A stretch of 64,000 bases of DNA from Planomicrobium sp. CPCC 101079 (lineage in GTDB: Bacteria > Bacillota > Bacilli > Bacillales_A > Planococcaceae): positions 305,821-369,820 of the forward strand of contig NZ_VOHC01000024.1 of the NCBI RefSeq assembly GCF_007859275.1, given 5' to 3'. This document shows, piece after piece, positions 25,151 to 35,111 of this stretch. Positions within the stretch are counted from its first letter, which is position 1, and every line of letters starts with the position of its first letter. The notes beneath the pieces are model-generated. The model did not search any database, was not told the origin of the DNA, and saw only the letters and a list, made by a program, of their open reading frames with translations. The translations under genes and the position numbers were made by a program.

Positions 25151-25174
25151 GAGAGAGAAGAATTCTTCTCTCTC
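25151..25174 (+). other. Perfect 12-bp-arm palindrome in the swrD leader
   Basis: GAGAGAGAAGAA is followed directly by its exact complement TTCTTCTCTCTC, then CGCTTTT. It lies between flgE and swrD, 12 nt before the swrD ATG, where no ordinary Shine-Dalgarno is seen. It may be an mRNA-processing or stability stem, or a weak attenuator. Confidence 0.6.
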
Positions 25175-25185
25175 TCCGCTTTTAC

Positions 25186-25401
25186 ATGATCCAATTGACG
25201 ATGTTGAACCGAACGAAGATTTCATTGAATGCTATATATATCGAACGGTTGGATGCCACTCCCGATACAATCATTACAATGGCATCCGGCAAAAAAGTTT
25301 ATGTGTTGGAAACGGTTGAAGAAGTTTCTGAAAAAGTGACGGACTACTACCGGAAAATAAATCTATTATCTGGTCTGCATAAACCGAATGGAGAAGAATA
25401 A
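25186..25401 (+). CDS. swrD: Swarming motility protein SwrD (FlbD family)
   Basis: A 71-residue FlbD-family protein: LNAIYIERLDATPDTIITMA and GKKVYVLETVEEVSEKV match B. subtilis SwrD (YlzI). SwrD raises flagellar power and is needed for swarming in B. subtilis. The start ATG 25186 matches homologues but has no strong ribosome-binding site; translation may be coupled to flgE or affected by the palindrome just upstream. In B. subtilis fliL follows; here fliM follows directly. Confidence 0.9.
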   Translation: MIQLTMLNRTKISLNAIYIERLDATPDTIITMASGKKVYVLETVEEVSEKVTDYYRKINLLSGLHKPNGEE

Positions 25402-25415
25402 GAGGAGAGAATGCT

Positions 25416-26405
25416 GTGGCAGATGTTTTTTCTGAAGAAAATATTAATACTCTTCTTGCAACATTAGCAAAAGAAGAGACGACAAGGGATGGAGATGGGA
25501 CTGGAAGAAAAGTTCATACGTATGACTTTAAAAAGGCACTTCGCTTTTCACAAGATCAAGTCCGTACGCTGACCCGTATACATGAAAACTTTGCGCGTTT
25601 GCTTACTTCATATCTGTCTACTCAGCTTCGGACTTTTGTCCAGATCTCTGTAGATTCGGTAGAAGAATATGCATATGAAACTGTTATACAGAATATACAA
25701 AAAAGCTCAATACTAGGCGTATTTAAAGCCCCGCCCTTGCATGGCAATATGATTATGGAATTTTCTCCGGCAGTCTCTTACGTAGTGTTAGACAGATTGC
25801 TTGGCGGTCAAGGGAACATTACACAAAAAACAAATGAACTTACTGAAATAGAAATAAATGTGATTCAACGTGTTTTTCTCAATGCTTTGAACAATTTCGA
25901 AGAAGCGTGGTCATCAGTTGTTAAGTTGACACCGGAATTAAGAGAATTGGAAGTGAATCCTCAATTTTTAACCATGTCTCCTCCCAACGAAACCGTAATT
26001 TTGATTTCTTTGATTGCAAAGATCGGAGATGTCGAGGGAGCAATTAATATTTGTTTGACACACGTCGGATTGGAACAAGTATTGCCAAAACTATCTGCCC
26101 GCCATTGGCTGGCAAACCAGAAAAAGATTATTGAGAATCACGAAGTGGAAGCACTAGAGAAAAAATTGCAAGGAACAAAACTGGATGTTACGGCAGTCTT
26201 AGGGAAATCTGTAATTGAAATTGGAGACTTTTTGAATTTGAAAAGCGGTGACGTCATTCGGTTAAATGAATCCTATACCGATCCGATAACCATCATGGTT
26301 GATGATAAGCAGAAGTTTTTTGCGCAGCCAGGGGTTTCAAAAGGGAAAATAGCGGTCCAAATCACCGACGTTCATGGAGAAGGAGAAGAATTTGATGACA
26401 ACTGA
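25416..26405 (+). CDS. fliM: Flagellar motor switch protein FliM
   Basis: A 329-residue C-ring protein. It keeps the N-terminal CheY-P-binding type peptide in the form [13 protein letters not shown], then a linker, the middle domain ([20 protein letters not shown], with GGQGN in place of the family GGIG-type motif) and a C-terminal SpoA domain ([20 protein letters not shown]). GTG start at 25416 behind AGAGGAGA. Retention of the peptide suggests that a CheY may still exist elsewhere in the genome, although none is encoded in this operon. Confidence 0.96.
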   Translation: MADVFSEENINTLLATLAKEETTRDGDGTGRKVHTYDFKKALRFSQDQVRTLTRIHENFARLLTSYLSTQLRTFVQISVDSVEEYAYETVIQNIQKSSILGVFKAPPLHGNMIMEFSPAVSYVVLDRLLGGQGNITQKTNELTEIEINVIQRVFLNALNNFEEAWSSVVKLTPELRELEVNPQFLTMSPPNETVILISLIAKIGDVEGAINICLTHVGLEQVLPKLSARHWLANQKKIIENHEVEALEKKLQGTKLDVTAVLGKSVIEIGDFLNLKSGDVIRLNESYTDPITIMVDDKQKFFAQPGVSKGKIAVQITDVHGEGEEFDDN

Positions 26406-27453
26406 AAAATTATCTCCAGACGAAATTAACGGATTACTAGGCAGACAACATTCGGCTGGTGAAAAGACAGCCAAAAATTCTTTGACCACTCTAGAACAAG
26501 AAGCCATAACAGAATTGCTTGCCGTATCCTTAGGAAGTTCATCCGCTGACCTTTCTTTGATGTTTTCGGAGCAAGTGAACATAATGACTCCGAGTCTTGC
26601 AGTTATGCCAAAAGACGCTTTGATGAAAAATGGCGAAACGCCTTTTTACGTAATTTTAGGTGAACATACAGGGGATATTAAAGGAATCCAGTTTTTATCA
26701 ATCAGCAAAAAAAGTGTCGAAACGATTACACAACTGATTGATCCGATAATAGAAGCAGGGAATATGGAAAAGCAATTTGAAGTGATTCAGCAAATGGTCC
26801 AGCAAATGTTTGCTTCGGCATCCCGCTCGATGTCAACTGTTTTGGAAGTAGAAGTTGCCTATTCGCTTTCCGGAATGGACGTTATTGATAACCAAGAAGA
26901 TTTCCAAGTTGGCAATTTCACGAAAGAAGAATGGTTTGTTGAAGCGGATTTCCAAATGCAAATCGGTACTGGTTTAACTGTCAGTTTCTGCCTGTATATA
27001 CCGATTCGGTTGGCACAGCATATAGTAAGCATTCTAACCGATACGATGATCGAAGAAAACCTGGAGGAGATACAAAGTATGGAATTCCAATCGAACAACC
27101 AATCAAGCAATACACAGGACACAAGTTCAGCTCCAAATATCCAAAGTGTACAATTTTCGAGTTTTGATGAAACCACTGCAATACAAGCAGAGCCGAATAA
27201 TTTAAACATGCTGCTCGACATACCACTTCAAGTAACAGTGGAATTAGGGCGGACAAAAAGAATGGTGAAAGAGATTCTGGGGGTTTCTCAAGGATCTATT
27301 ATTGAGCTCGACAAGCTGGCAGGAGAACCTGTTGATATTTTAATCAATAATAAACTGATTGCGGTAGGAGAAGTGGTTGTCATCGATGAAAACTTTGGCG
27401 TCCGCGTAACCGATATTATCAGCACAGCAGACCGCATTTCAAAATTGCGGTAA
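26395..27453 (+). CDS. fliY: Flagellar motor switch protein FliY with degenerate CheC-like domain
   Basis: A 352-residue FliY: N-terminal [11 protein letters not shown] peptide, two CheC-type repeats, a Gln/Ser/Asn linker (about 230-270) and a C-terminal FliN/SpoA domain ([20 protein letters not shown]). In B. subtilis FliY each CheC repeat has a catalytic pair E-x-x-N. Here the first reads [12 protein letters not shown] (Asn replaced by Ala) and the second [12 protein letters not shown] (Glu and Asn both replaced by Gln). The CheY-P phosphatase activity is therefore probably lost, while the ring-forming domain is intact. ATG 26395 lies within the end of fliM, behind AAGGAGAAG. Confidence 0.93.
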   Translation: MTTEKLSPDEINGLLGRQHSAGEKTAKNSLTTLEQEAITELLAVSLGSSSADLSLMFSEQVNIMTPSLAVMPKDALMKNGETPFYVILGEHTGDIKGIQFLSISKKSVETITQLIDPIIEAGNMEKQFEVIQQMVQQMFASASRSMSTVLEVEVAYSLSGMDVIDNQEDFQVGNFTKEEWFVEADFQMQIGTGLTVSFCLYIPIRLAQHIVSILTDTMIEENLEEIQSMEFQSNNQSSNTQDTSSAPNIQSVQFSSFDETTAIQAEPNNLNMLLDIPLQVTVELGRTKRMVKEILGVSQGSIIELDKLAGEPVDILINNKLIAVGEVVVIDENFGVRVTDIISTADRISKLR

Positions 27454-27479
27454 TGCGTTTAGTAAGGAGTTTACCGAGT

Positions 27480-28130
27480 GTGAGCCAAAAAATTTTAAAA
27501 TACGCTATGATAATGCTTTTGTTCTTTTCGTTTTTCGCGTTTTCAGCACCACTCCTTGCGCAAGCAGAGGATACAAATGTGGCTGACTGGGTGGAAGACG
27601 ATAAGAACACAAAAGTAAATGAAACAGAACAACCAAAAGAAGCGGTAGTGACTGAAGACAAAAGTTTGACGGTCATCATCGGCAAGCTCATCTTGTACAC
27701 GCTGCTCATCCTGGTGATGATTTATGGACTCATCAAGTTTTTGGCGCTGCGCCAGAAAAAGCTGCAGCCGAACCAGGCGGTGAAGCTGATGGGCGGGACG
27801 CCGCTCGGCAATAACAAGTCACTTCAGCTTGTCAAAGTCGGAGGCCAGATATATATGGTAGGTGTCGGCGATCAAGTGACACTGATCAAGGAATTTACGG
27901 ATGCCGATGAAATCAGCGGCATTGAAAAAGAGTTGGATAACCAGCCGACCCTTCTTTCAAATCCTGTAGTCAGCTTTATGAAGGACAAAGTGAACAATCG
28001 CAAGACACATGAGCAGAAATCAGGATTTGAGCAATTGTTCAGCCAGAGCTTGACCAAACAAAAGATAAAACAGCAACAGATCGACAAAGAGTTGAAAAAA
28101 GACGAGAACAAAGAAGGTAGTTCATCATGA
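27480..28130 (+). CDS. fliO: Flagellar biosynthesis protein FliO (FliZ type)
   Basis: About 216 residues with an N-terminal signal sequence (hydrophobic core at AMIMLLFFSFFAFSAPLLAQ), an acidic periplasm-side segment, one membrane helix (ILYTLLILVMIYGLIKFLAL) and a cytosolic domain with NQAVKLMGGTPLGNNKSLQL, the FliO pattern. FliO helps assemble the FliP/Q/R gate. GTG 27480 is preferred, with AAGGAG at 27464-27469; an ATG at 27453 overlapping the fliY stop adds nine residues. In B. subtilis cheY lies between fliY and this gene; here the two are adjacent. Confidence 0.88.
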   Translation: MSQKILKYAMIMLLFFSFFAFSAPLLAQAEDTNVADWVEDDKNTKVNETEQPKEAVVTEDKSLTVIIGKLILYTLLILVMIYGLIKFLALRQKKLQPNQAVKLMGGTPLGNNKSLQLVKVGGQIYMVGVGDQVTLIKEFTDADEISGIEKELDNQPTLLSNPVVSFMKDKVNNRKTHEQKSGFEQLFSQSLTKQKIKQQQIDKELKKDENKEGSSS

Positions 28131-28816
28131 TGCCGGAACTTTTGCTATCCATTAACATTCCAGGTGTCGATTTTGGCAGCGATGCACCAGGGGATGTCTC
28201 AACAACTTTACAGCTTTTTGCCTTATTGACCATACTTTCGCTGGCTCCGGCTATTTTGATCATGGTGACCAGCTTTACGCGCATCGTCATCGTGCTCTCT
28301 TTTGTCCGTACAGGGCTCGGTACGCAATCGATGCCGCCAAACCAAGTTTTGGTCGGACTCGCATTATTCTTAACGTTTTTTATCATGTCGCCGGTCATGA
28401 ACGAAATCAATGAAACTGCTCTCCAGCCTTATCTAGACGGAGAAACAGGTCAGCAAGAAGCATTGGATGCGGCTTCTCTTCCGATTAAGGAATTTATGGC
28501 AGAGCATACACGCGAAAAAGACTTGGCGCTGTTTTTCAAATACGCTGGCCTTGAAAAGCCGGAGAGCATTGAAGCGATTCCATTCACTTCATTGGTCCCA
28601 GCGTTTGCCATCAGTGAATTGAAAACCGCATTCCAAATCGGATTTGTTATTTTTATTCCTTTTCTGGTCATTGATATGGTCGTGGCAAGCACGCTCATGG
28701 CAATGGGGATGATGATGCTTCCGCCGGTCATGATTTCCCTGCCGTTCAAAATTCTATTGTTTGTCCTGGTGGACGGCTGGTATTTAATAATCGAATCGCT
28801 GCTTGTCAGCTTTTAA
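28127..28816 (+). CDS. fliP: Flagellar export gate protein FliP
   Basis: A 229-residue membrane protein. Typical stretches: LAPAILIMVTSFTRIVIVLS, GTQSMPPNQVLVGLALFLTF, SLVPAFAISELKTAFQIGF and GMMMLPPVMISLPFKILLFV. It forms the core of the type III export gate with FliQ and FliR. ATG 28127 overlaps the fliO stop (ATGATG with TGA), so the genes are coupled. Confidence 0.97.
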   Translation: MMPELLLSINIPGVDFGSDAPGDVSTTLQLFALLTILSLAPAILIMVTSFTRIVIVLSFVRTGLGTQSMPPNQVLVGLALFLTFFIMSPVMNEINETALQPYLDGETGQQEALDAASLPIKEFMAEHTREKDLALFFKYAGLEKPESIEAIPFTSLVPAFAISELKTAFQIGFVIFIPFLVIDMVVASTLMAMGMMMLPPVMISLPFKILLFVLVDGWYLIIESLLVSF

Positions 28817-28833
28817 TTGAAGGGAAGAACAAC

Positions 28834-29103
28834 ATGACTCCAGATATGGTATTAAAACTGGCTGAACAATCAATCTATACAATTCTGATTTTATCAGCGC
28901 CAATGCTTCTGATTGCGTTAGGAGTAGGGTTGCTTGTCAGTATTTTTCAGGCCATGACACAAATTCAAGAACAAACTTTGGCATTTGTGCCTAAAATTTT
29001 AGCGGTGTTTTTATCGATCATCATCTTTGGTCCATGGATGTTGACAATTCTTTTGGATTACACAAGAAATTTATTCCAACAACTTCCGCAGCTAATCGGA
29101 TAG
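28834..29103 (+). CDS. fliQ: Flagellar export gate protein FliQ
   Basis: An 89-residue protein with two membrane helices; SIYTILILSAPMLLIALGVG, FQAMTQIQEQTLAFVPKILA are diagnostic for FliQ. It surrounds the FliP-FliR complex in the export gate. Lies between fliP and fliR with short spacers. Confidence 0.96.
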   Translation: MTPDMVLKLAEQSIYTILILSAPMLLIALGVGLLVSIFQAMTQIQEQTLAFVPKILAVFLSIIIFGPWMLTILLDYTRNLFQQLPQLIG

Positions 29104-29110
29104 TGGCTGG

Positions 29111-29893
29111 ATGATGAATCTGATTCTTGAAACCTTTCCATATGTATTGTTGATATTTGTCCGGTTCACCAGTTTTTTTATCATGGCTCCAATTTTCTCG
29201 ATAAAGGGCGTACCCAACCAATTTAAAATCGGCCTTGGCGTTTTTATCGCGTTTATCGCCTTTACTAGTATATCGGCAGAAGTGCCGATTAGTTTAGACA
29301 GTTTTTACATTTTGTTAATCATCAAGGAATTGGCAATAGGGTTGTCTCTTGGATTTACAGCAGCACTAGTCTTGTACACCATACAAATTGCGGGAGCATT
29401 TATCGATTTCCAAATGGGTTTTTCTATCGCTAGCGTCATGGATCCTCAGACAGGAAGCCAAGTGCCGATTATCGGCCACTTCAAATATATGCTGGCCACA
29501 TTATTCTTATTAACAGTCAATGGCCATCATTTGATGTTGGATGGTGTAATGCGCAGCATACATGTCTTTCCGGTAGAATCGATTGCCTTCGCAGTTGGCA
29601 TAGAAGATGTCGCCCAATTTATCACACATTTATTTATTGAAATGTTTTTAATCGCTTTGCAGATTGCTTTGCCAATAGTCGGTGCGTTGTTTTTGATCGA
29701 TATTGCGCTTGGTATCTTAGCTAAAACTGTGCCTCAACTCAACATTTTCGCTGTAGGGCTTCCGTTGAAAATTTTTGTCGGATTCATCTTGTTGTTAGTG
29801 TCCATGCCGATTTTCTTTTACTTATTGCATATATTATTTGAAAACATCATTGTCAGCATGGCCGAACTGATCAGCTTATTAGGAGGGGCATAG
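29111..29893 (+). CDS. fliR: Flagellar export gate protein FliR
   Basis: A 260-residue polytopic membrane protein with FVRFTSFFIMAPIFSIKGVP near the start, IKELAIGLSLGFTAALVLYT in the middle and LNIFAVGLPLKIFVGFILLL near the end. It completes the FliP5-FliQ4-FliR1 gate. Its stop abuts the flhB GTG. Confidence 0.96.
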   Translation: MMNLILETFPYVLLIFVRFTSFFIMAPIFSIKGVPNQFKIGLGVFIAFIAFTSISAEVPISLDSFYILLIIKELAIGLSLGFTAALVLYTIQIAGAFIDFQMGFSIASVMDPQTGSQVPIIGHFKYMLATLFLLTVNGHHLMLDGVMRSIHVFPVESIAFAVGIEDVAQFITHLFIEMFLIALQIALPIVGALFLIDIALGILAKTVPQLNIFAVGLPLKIFVGFILLLVSMPIFFYLLHILFENIIVSMAELISLLGGA

Positions 29894-30988
29894 GTGGAAA
29901 AAAGATATCCACTCGCATTGGATTTGCAGTTTTTCTCGGGCGAGAAAACCGAAAAAGCGACACCGCAAAAACGGCAGGAGTCAAAACGGAAAGGGCAAGT
30001 CGCAAAAAGTGCAGAAGTTCCCGCCGCGTTCATCTTACTAGGCGGAATTTTACTGCTCAGCGTTTTTGGCGGTTGGATGCTCGATCAAATATTGTCGATT
30101 TATCGCATCAACTTCACCGAATATATTTCTTGGGAATTGACGCCAGACAGTATCCGTACGTTATTCGAACAAATGACATTTAGCGCTGTTAAAGTTGTTG
30201 CGCCGCTGATGGTAGCGGCAGTAGTGTTAGGCGCTCTGGGGAACTATTTACAAGTAGGCGTAATGTTCACGACAGAACCGCTAATGGCAAAACTGGAGCG
30301 GATCGATCCGATACAAGGTGCAAAAAGAATTTTTGCGATCCGGGCACTTGTAGAACTACTGAAATCTTTATTGAAAATCGCCATTATCGGCACTGCTGCT
30401 TTTTTAGTTTTATGGTCTCAAAAAGATGAACTGTTCTTGTTGTCTCAAAAAAGCCTAGGTTATTCGTTGGCGTTTTTAGGGGGCCTCACCGCGCAACTGG
30501 TCACAGTTGCCGCCGTTATCTTATTAGTTTTAGCAATTTTAGATTTTATCTACCAAAAGTATGAATTTGAAAAAGGAATCCGGATGTCCAAACAAGACAT
30601 TCGGGATGAGATGAAAAAAGCGGAAGGTGATCCGCTGATCAAATCAAAGATAAGAGAGCAGCAGCGGCAGATGAGCATGAACCGCATGATCCAGGATTTG
30701 CCGAATGCAGATGTCCTGATCACCAACCCGACGCATTATGCAGTCGCCATCAAATATGATGCAGAAACCATGGAAGCTCCCACGGTCATCGCAATGGGGA
30801 AAGATCATCTGGCGTTGAAAATCAAAGAAAAAGCCAAAGAACACGGCATTGTGATCATGGAAAACAAACCGCTCGCCCGCGCCCTTTATGCACAAGTAGA
30901 GGTAGGGGATACGGTCCCCGAAGAGTTATTTTTGGCGGTAGCCGAGGTTTTAGCATATATTTACCGATTAAAAGGCAAGATCAAATAG
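29894..30988 (+). CDS. flhB: Flagellar export switch protein FlhB
   Basis: A 364-residue protein: cytosolic start (GEKTEKATPQKRQESKRKGQ), four membrane helices, then the cytosolic autocleaving domain with NPTH at about residue 278 (in VLITNPTHYAVAIKYD). Cleavage between Asn and Pro, together with FliK, switches export specificity. GTG start at 29894 directly after the fliR stop, with AGGAGGGG in front. Confidence 0.97.
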   Translation: MEKRYPLALDLQFFSGEKTEKATPQKRQESKRKGQVAKSAEVPAAFILLGGILLLSVFGGWMLDQILSIYRINFTEYISWELTPDSIRTLFEQMTFSAVKVVAPLMVAAVVLGALGNYLQVGVMFTTEPLMAKLERIDPIQGAKRIFAIRALVELLKSLLKIAIIGTAAFLVLWSQKDELFLLSQKSLGYSLAFLGGLTAQLVTVAAVILLVLAILDFIYQKYEFEKGIRMSKQDIRDEMKKAEGDPLIKSKIREQQRQMSMNRMIQDLPNADVLITNPTHYAVAIKYDAETMEAPTVIAMGKDHLALKIKEKAKEHGIVIMENKPLARALYAQVEVGDTVPEELFLAVAEVLAYIYRLKGKIK

Positions 30989-31010
30989 AGCCATCGCAGG
31001 AGGAAATTCA

Positions 31011-33065
31011 TTGAAAGCCAAAGATTTTGTTATCTTAGTATCCGTCATCATGATTGTCGTAATGATGGTCATTCCGCTTCCGCCAATGTTGTTGGACATA
31101 TTGATCATGATTAACCTCAGTATTTCTTTGACGATTATTCTCGTTGCGATGAATACGAAAGAAGCATTGGAATTCTCGATTTTTCCGACGCTGTTATTGC
31201 TCACCACGTTATTCAGGCTAGGATTGAACGTTTCAACGACACGATCCATCTTGTCAAACCGGACCGGAGGAGAAGTTGTAGAGACATTTGGCCAGTTCGT
31301 AGTCGGCGGCAGCCCGATCATCGGAATTTTAGTCTTTCTGATATTAGTCATTATTCAATTCTTGGTCATTACGAAAGGGTCTGAACGAGTTGCCGAAGTG
31401 GCGGCGCGCTTTACACTCGACTCAATGCCCGGGAAACAAATGAGCATTGACGCCGACCTTGGAGCCGGTATGATTTCCGACCAGGAAGCGAAAAAGCGCC
31501 GTGAGAAAGTCGGCCAGGAAGCGGACTTCTACGGTGCCATGGATGGTGCCAGTAAGTTTGTTAAAGGAGATGCGATTGCCGGAATCATTATTGTGCTGAT
31601 TAATATTATTGGCGGTTTGATCATCGGGATGGTTGTCCATGGCATGCCATTTGCAGAAGCGGCACAGCTCTTTACGCTTATGTCGATCGGTGACGGCTTA
31701 GTAAGCCAGATTCCGGCATTGCTGATTTCAACCGCCGCGGGCATCGTGGTTACGCGCGCAGCATCTGAAGGAAATTTGGGCTCGGATATCACAAAACAAC
31801 TCTTTGCCCATCCAAAACTGCTTTATATCGTCGCAGGAACACTGACGCTGTTTGCCATCTTCACCCCTTTAAGCCCGTTCTTAGTTTTGCCGATAGCCGG
31901 AATTGTCGCATTTGGCGGATTCAAGATGCAGCAGAACTTGAAAGCGGAAGAAAAAGAAGACAAAGAGGTTTCGGTAGAAGGAAAAGAGCTTGAAGAGATG
32001 AAAAGCCCGGAAAGCGTCATCGACTTGTTGCACGTAGACGCTATCGAGTTTGAGTTCGGCTATGGCTTGATCCCGATTGCCGACAAAAACCAAGGCGGCG
32101 ATTTGCTGGACCGGGTCATCATGATCCGGCGGCAATGTGCCATTGAACTGGGTATTGTCGTTCCGGTTATCAGGATCCGCGATAATATCCAGCTGCAGCC
32201 GAATGAGTATGTGATTAAGATCAAAGGCAACCGCGTTGCTTCCGGGGAAATTCTGCTGGATCATTATTTGGCGATGAGCCCTGGAATCGACGACGAAACA
32301 ATAGAAGGCATCGCAACCGTGGAACCGGCATTCGGCATGCCGGCTCTCTGGGTCAACGAAGAGATGAAAGAAGAAGCGGAAATGTCGGGTTATGCCATTG
32401 TCGATCCCCCATCCGTTGTGTCAACTCACTTGACTGAAGTCATTAAGCGCCATGCGCATGAACTGATTGGACGCCAAGAAGTGAAAGCATTGATTGAAAA
32501 TATTCGGGAAAGTTCACCGGCAGTTGTCGAAGAATTGATTCCGAACATGATGGCAATTGGTGAAGTTCAAAAAGTATTGATGAAGTTGTTGAAAGAAAAG
32601 GTTTCTATCCGGAATTTGCTGTTAATTTTAGAAACCTTGGCCGATTATTCAGTCCACACAAAAGATCCGGATGTCTTGACTGAGTATGTCCGCCAAGCGT
32701 TATCAAGGCAGATTACGCTGCAGTATGCGACGGCAAGAGAACCGCTTCAAGTAATTACCGCAGGTGCAAGCCTTGAGAAAAAATTCGCTGATTCCGTGCA
32801 TCGGTCAGACCAAGGCAGTTATTTGTCGATTGATCCAGAATCTTCGCAGCAGATTTTCCAGCGGATTTCAGAGCAGGCCGCGCAGCTGCAGCAAACCGGC
32901 ATCCAGCCGATCTTGCTGACTTCACCGGCAATCCGCATGTATATGCGGCAGTTTATCGAGCGTTTTGCACCGGACCTTCCAGTGCTGTCTTACAACGAAT
33001 TGGAGCCGGAAGTCGAGATTCAAAGTGTTGGAGTGGTTAATATTGGCGGGGTGGTTAGTACGTAA
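31011..33065 (+). CDS. flhA: Flagellar export protein FlhA
   Basis: A 684-residue export-gate protein with about eight N-terminal membrane helices and a large cytosolic domain (after residue 310). FHIPEP-type signatures: LLLTTLFRLGLNVSTTRSIL, DLGAGMISDQEAKKRREKVG and FYGAMDGASKFVKGDAIAGI. The cytosolic ring receives chaperone-substrate complexes. TTG start at 31011 behind CAGGAGGAA. Stop overlaps the flhF ATG. Confidence 0.97.
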   Translation: MKAKDFVILVSVIMIVVMMVIPLPPMLLDILIMINLSISLTIILVAMNTKEALEFSIFPTLLLLTTLFRLGLNVSTTRSILSNRTGGEVVETFGQFVVGGSPIIGILVFLILVIIQFLVITKGSERVAEVAARFTLDSMPGKQMSIDADLGAGMISDQEAKKRREKVGQEADFYGAMDGASKFVKGDAIAGIIIVLINIIGGLIIGMVVHGMPFAEAAQLFTLMSIGDGLVSQIPALLISTAAGIVVTRAASEGNLGSDITKQLFAHPKLLYIVAGTLTLFAIFTPLSPFLVLPIAGIVAFGGFKMQQNLKAEEKEDKEVSVEGKELEEMKSPESVIDLLHVDAIEFEFGYGLIPIADKNQGGDLLDRVIMIRRQCAIELGIVVPVIRIRDNIQLQPNEYVIKIKGNRVASGEILLDHYLAMSPGIDDETIEGIATVEPAFGMPALWVNEEMKEEAEMSGYAIVDPPSVVSTHLTEVIKRHAHELIGRQEVKALIENIRESSPAVVEELIPNMMAIGEVQKVLMKLLKEKVSIRNLLLILETLADYSVHTKDPDVLTEYVRQALSRQITLQYATAREPLQVITAGASLEKKFADSVHRSDQGSYLSIDPESSQQIFQRISEQAAQLQQTGIQPILLTSPAIRMYMRQFIERFAPDLPVLSYNELEPEVEIQSVGVVNIGGVVST

Positions 33066-34222
33066 TGAGATTAAAAACTTATATTGTCCAGAATATGACT
33101 GAAGCGATTCCAATGATCAAACGCGATTTAGGGGCAGATGCCATGATCTTGAACACGAAAAAAATCAAGACGGGCGGTTTCCTTGGTTTCTTTAAAAAAG
33201 AGAAACTGGAAGTGATTGCGGCTGTTGAAAGCCAGCAGGCGGAACAGAAAACGCCGGCAAAAGAAAAAAAGCCGGCGAGCCTGCCATTGAAGAAAAAAGA
33301 GCCTATAGAAGAAACTGCGTTTGCCGAAAAAGCGCCTAAACAAAATCAGGACAAAGCAAATGTCGACATGATTAACGAATTGAAAAACATCAAAAAGGTC
33401 ATGATGCAGGTGATTGGCGAGGACCGTTTGCCGGAAGCGTTAAAACCGTTGAACCGGCGCTTTCACCAACAAGAAATTGCATCGGAAATACAGTCTGATT
33501 TATATGCAAAATTGATCCTTGCAATAGGCGACCAGCCAAAGGCTACTGAGAAAGAGATAGAGGATTTGGCACGCATTGAAATCTTGAATTTGGTGAAAGA
33601 GCACCAAAGAATGCCAATCGACAAAGATCCGGACATTATCTGCTTTATTGGCCCTACAGGAGTCGGCAAGACGACGACAATTGCCAAAATAGCTGCGGAT
33701 CTTATGCTGCGGGAAGACAAAAAAGTCGGCTTGATCACTTCTGATACGTATCGGATTGCAGCGGTCGAGCAATTGAAGACATATGCCAGCATTCTGAACA
33801 TTCCGGTCCAAGTGGCTGAGTCCTCAGCGGATGTCCTCAAAGCGATTAGGGAACTCGATGGCTGTGACATTATCTTGATGGATACGGCCGGACGCAACTA
33901 CCAGCAGAAGCAATATATCGATGACTTGGAAGCGATGCTTCCGGATAAAAACAAAATTCAGATCAATTTAGTATTGAGCCTTACTTCAAAATACGAGGAT
34001 ATGAGAAAAATCATTGATAATTTTCAAACCATTCAAATGGACCAGCTGCTTTTGACGAAAAAAGATGAGACGAGTTCAGCTGGCGCCATTTTGAATTTGA
34101 TTTATCATTACTCGATCCCGATACGCCACATCGCCAATGGACAAAACGTTCCAGACGATATTTTAACCGTAACTCCAGAATTGATCGCAAACTTCGTATT
34201 AGGGGAAGATGAGAATGGTTGA
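33065..34222 (+). CDS. flhF: Flagellar GTPase FlhF (SRP family)
   Basis: A 385-residue SRP-type GTPase: N-terminal basic/B domain, an N domain and the G domain with P-loop GPTGVGKTTTIAKIAADL (about residue 196), TYRIAAVEQLKTYA and DTAGRN. FlhF sets the position and number of flagella. The first ATG overlaps the flhA stop (TAATGA). It is followed by its partner flhG. Confidence 0.96.
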   Translation: MRLKTYIVQNMTEAIPMIKRDLGADAMILNTKKIKTGGFLGFFKKEKLEVIAAVESQQAEQKTPAKEKKPASLPLKKKEPIEETAFAEKAPKQNQDKANVDMINELKNIKKVMMQVIGEDRLPEALKPLNRRFHQQEIASEIQSDLYAKLILAIGDQPKATEKEIEDLARIEILNLVKEHQRMPIDKDPDIICFIGPTGVGKTTTIAKIAADLMLREDKKVGLITSDTYRIAAVEQLKTYASILNIPVQVAESSADVLKAIRELDGCDIILMDTAGRNYQQKQYIDDLEAMLPDKNKIQINLVLSLTSKYEDMRKIIDNFQTIQMDQLLLTKKDETSSAGAILNLIYHYSIPIRHIANGQNVPDDILTVTPELIANFVLGEDENG

Positions 34223-35072
34223 TCAAGCAAAACAATTAAGAGATAGAGTTATGCAGAAAAAAGTCAAAAAAGAGCGGAGACAAACGCGCATATTGGCTGT
34301 CACTAGCGGCAAAGGCGGAGTGGGAAAATCGAATTTCGCTTTGAACTTTGCGCTCGGCCTTGTTGAACAAAACAAAAAAGTATTGATTTTTGATGTGGAC
34401 TTGGGTTTTGCCAATATTGATGTGCTGCTTGGACGCTCACCTGAAGAATCTATTGCCACAATGTTAGAAAAAGACTTGGCGATATGGGACATCATTGAAG
34501 AAGGGCCGAATGGCCTGCTGTTCATCTCCGGAGGAACTGGTTTCAATGATTTGTTTCAGATGGATGAGTCGAAGCTGACCAAATTTTTTAAAGAATTGAG
34601 CCAGATTCAAGGCTTGGTGGATTACATTATTTTAGATACTGGCGCAGGTTTATCTTATGAAAATTTGCGTTTCATATTAGCGGCAGATGATGTGATATTA
34701 GTGACGACGCCGGAACCGACATCCATAACGGATGCTTATTCTGTTGTGAAGATGGTCCATGCGAAAAATCAAAACGTTCATATGAAATTGGTTGTCAATC
34801 AATGCACGAACGAAAAAGAAGGAATTCAGACTGCTGAAAACTTCAGAAAAGTAACGGAACAGTTTTTGGAAAAACAAGTTGGGACATTAGGTTATATCCC
34901 AAGCGACGCCAATATCCCAGCTGCGGTAAAAAAGCAAACTCCATTTTTGCTGGCGTATCCCGGAACTCATGCATCCAAGGCAATCCAAAAGCTGGCCAGT
35001 GAATATCTTGAAATCCCGATGCCTTATAAATTGGGCCTCAAAGGATTTTTGTTGAAAATGCTGTTTAAGTGA
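34215..35072 (+). CDS. flhG: Flagellar number regulator FlhG (MinD-like ATPase)
   Basis: A 285-residue MinD/ParA-like ATPase (YlxH). The N-terminal FlhF-activating helix (VDQAKQLRDRVMQKKVKKER) precedes the deviant Walker A SGKGGVGKSNFALN at about residues 30-43; switch regions LIFDVDLGFANIDVLLGRSP and YIILDTGAGLS are seen. It activates FlhF and limits flagellar placement. The start ATG 34215 is preferred to 34209 because AGGGGAAG sits directly before 34209. In B. subtilis cheB follows; here sigD follows after a 39-bp gap. Confidence 0.95.
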   Translation: MVDQAKQLRDRVMQKKVKKERRQTRILAVTSGKGGVGKSNFALNFALGLVEQNKKVLIFDVDLGFANIDVLLGRSPEESIATMLEKDLAIWDIIEEGPNGLLFISGGTGFNDLFQMDESKLTKFFKELSQIQGLVDYIILDTGAGLSYENLRFILAADDVILVTTPEPTSITDAYSVVKMVHAKNQNVHMKLVVNQCTNEKEGIQTAENFRKVTEQFLEKQVGTLGYIPSDANIPAAVKKQTPFLLAYPGTHASKAIQKLASEYLEIPMPYKLGLKGFLLKMLFK

Positions 35073-35111
35073 CACGTGCGCTTTATCAAATAAATGGTGG
35101 TGAAAAAGGGA

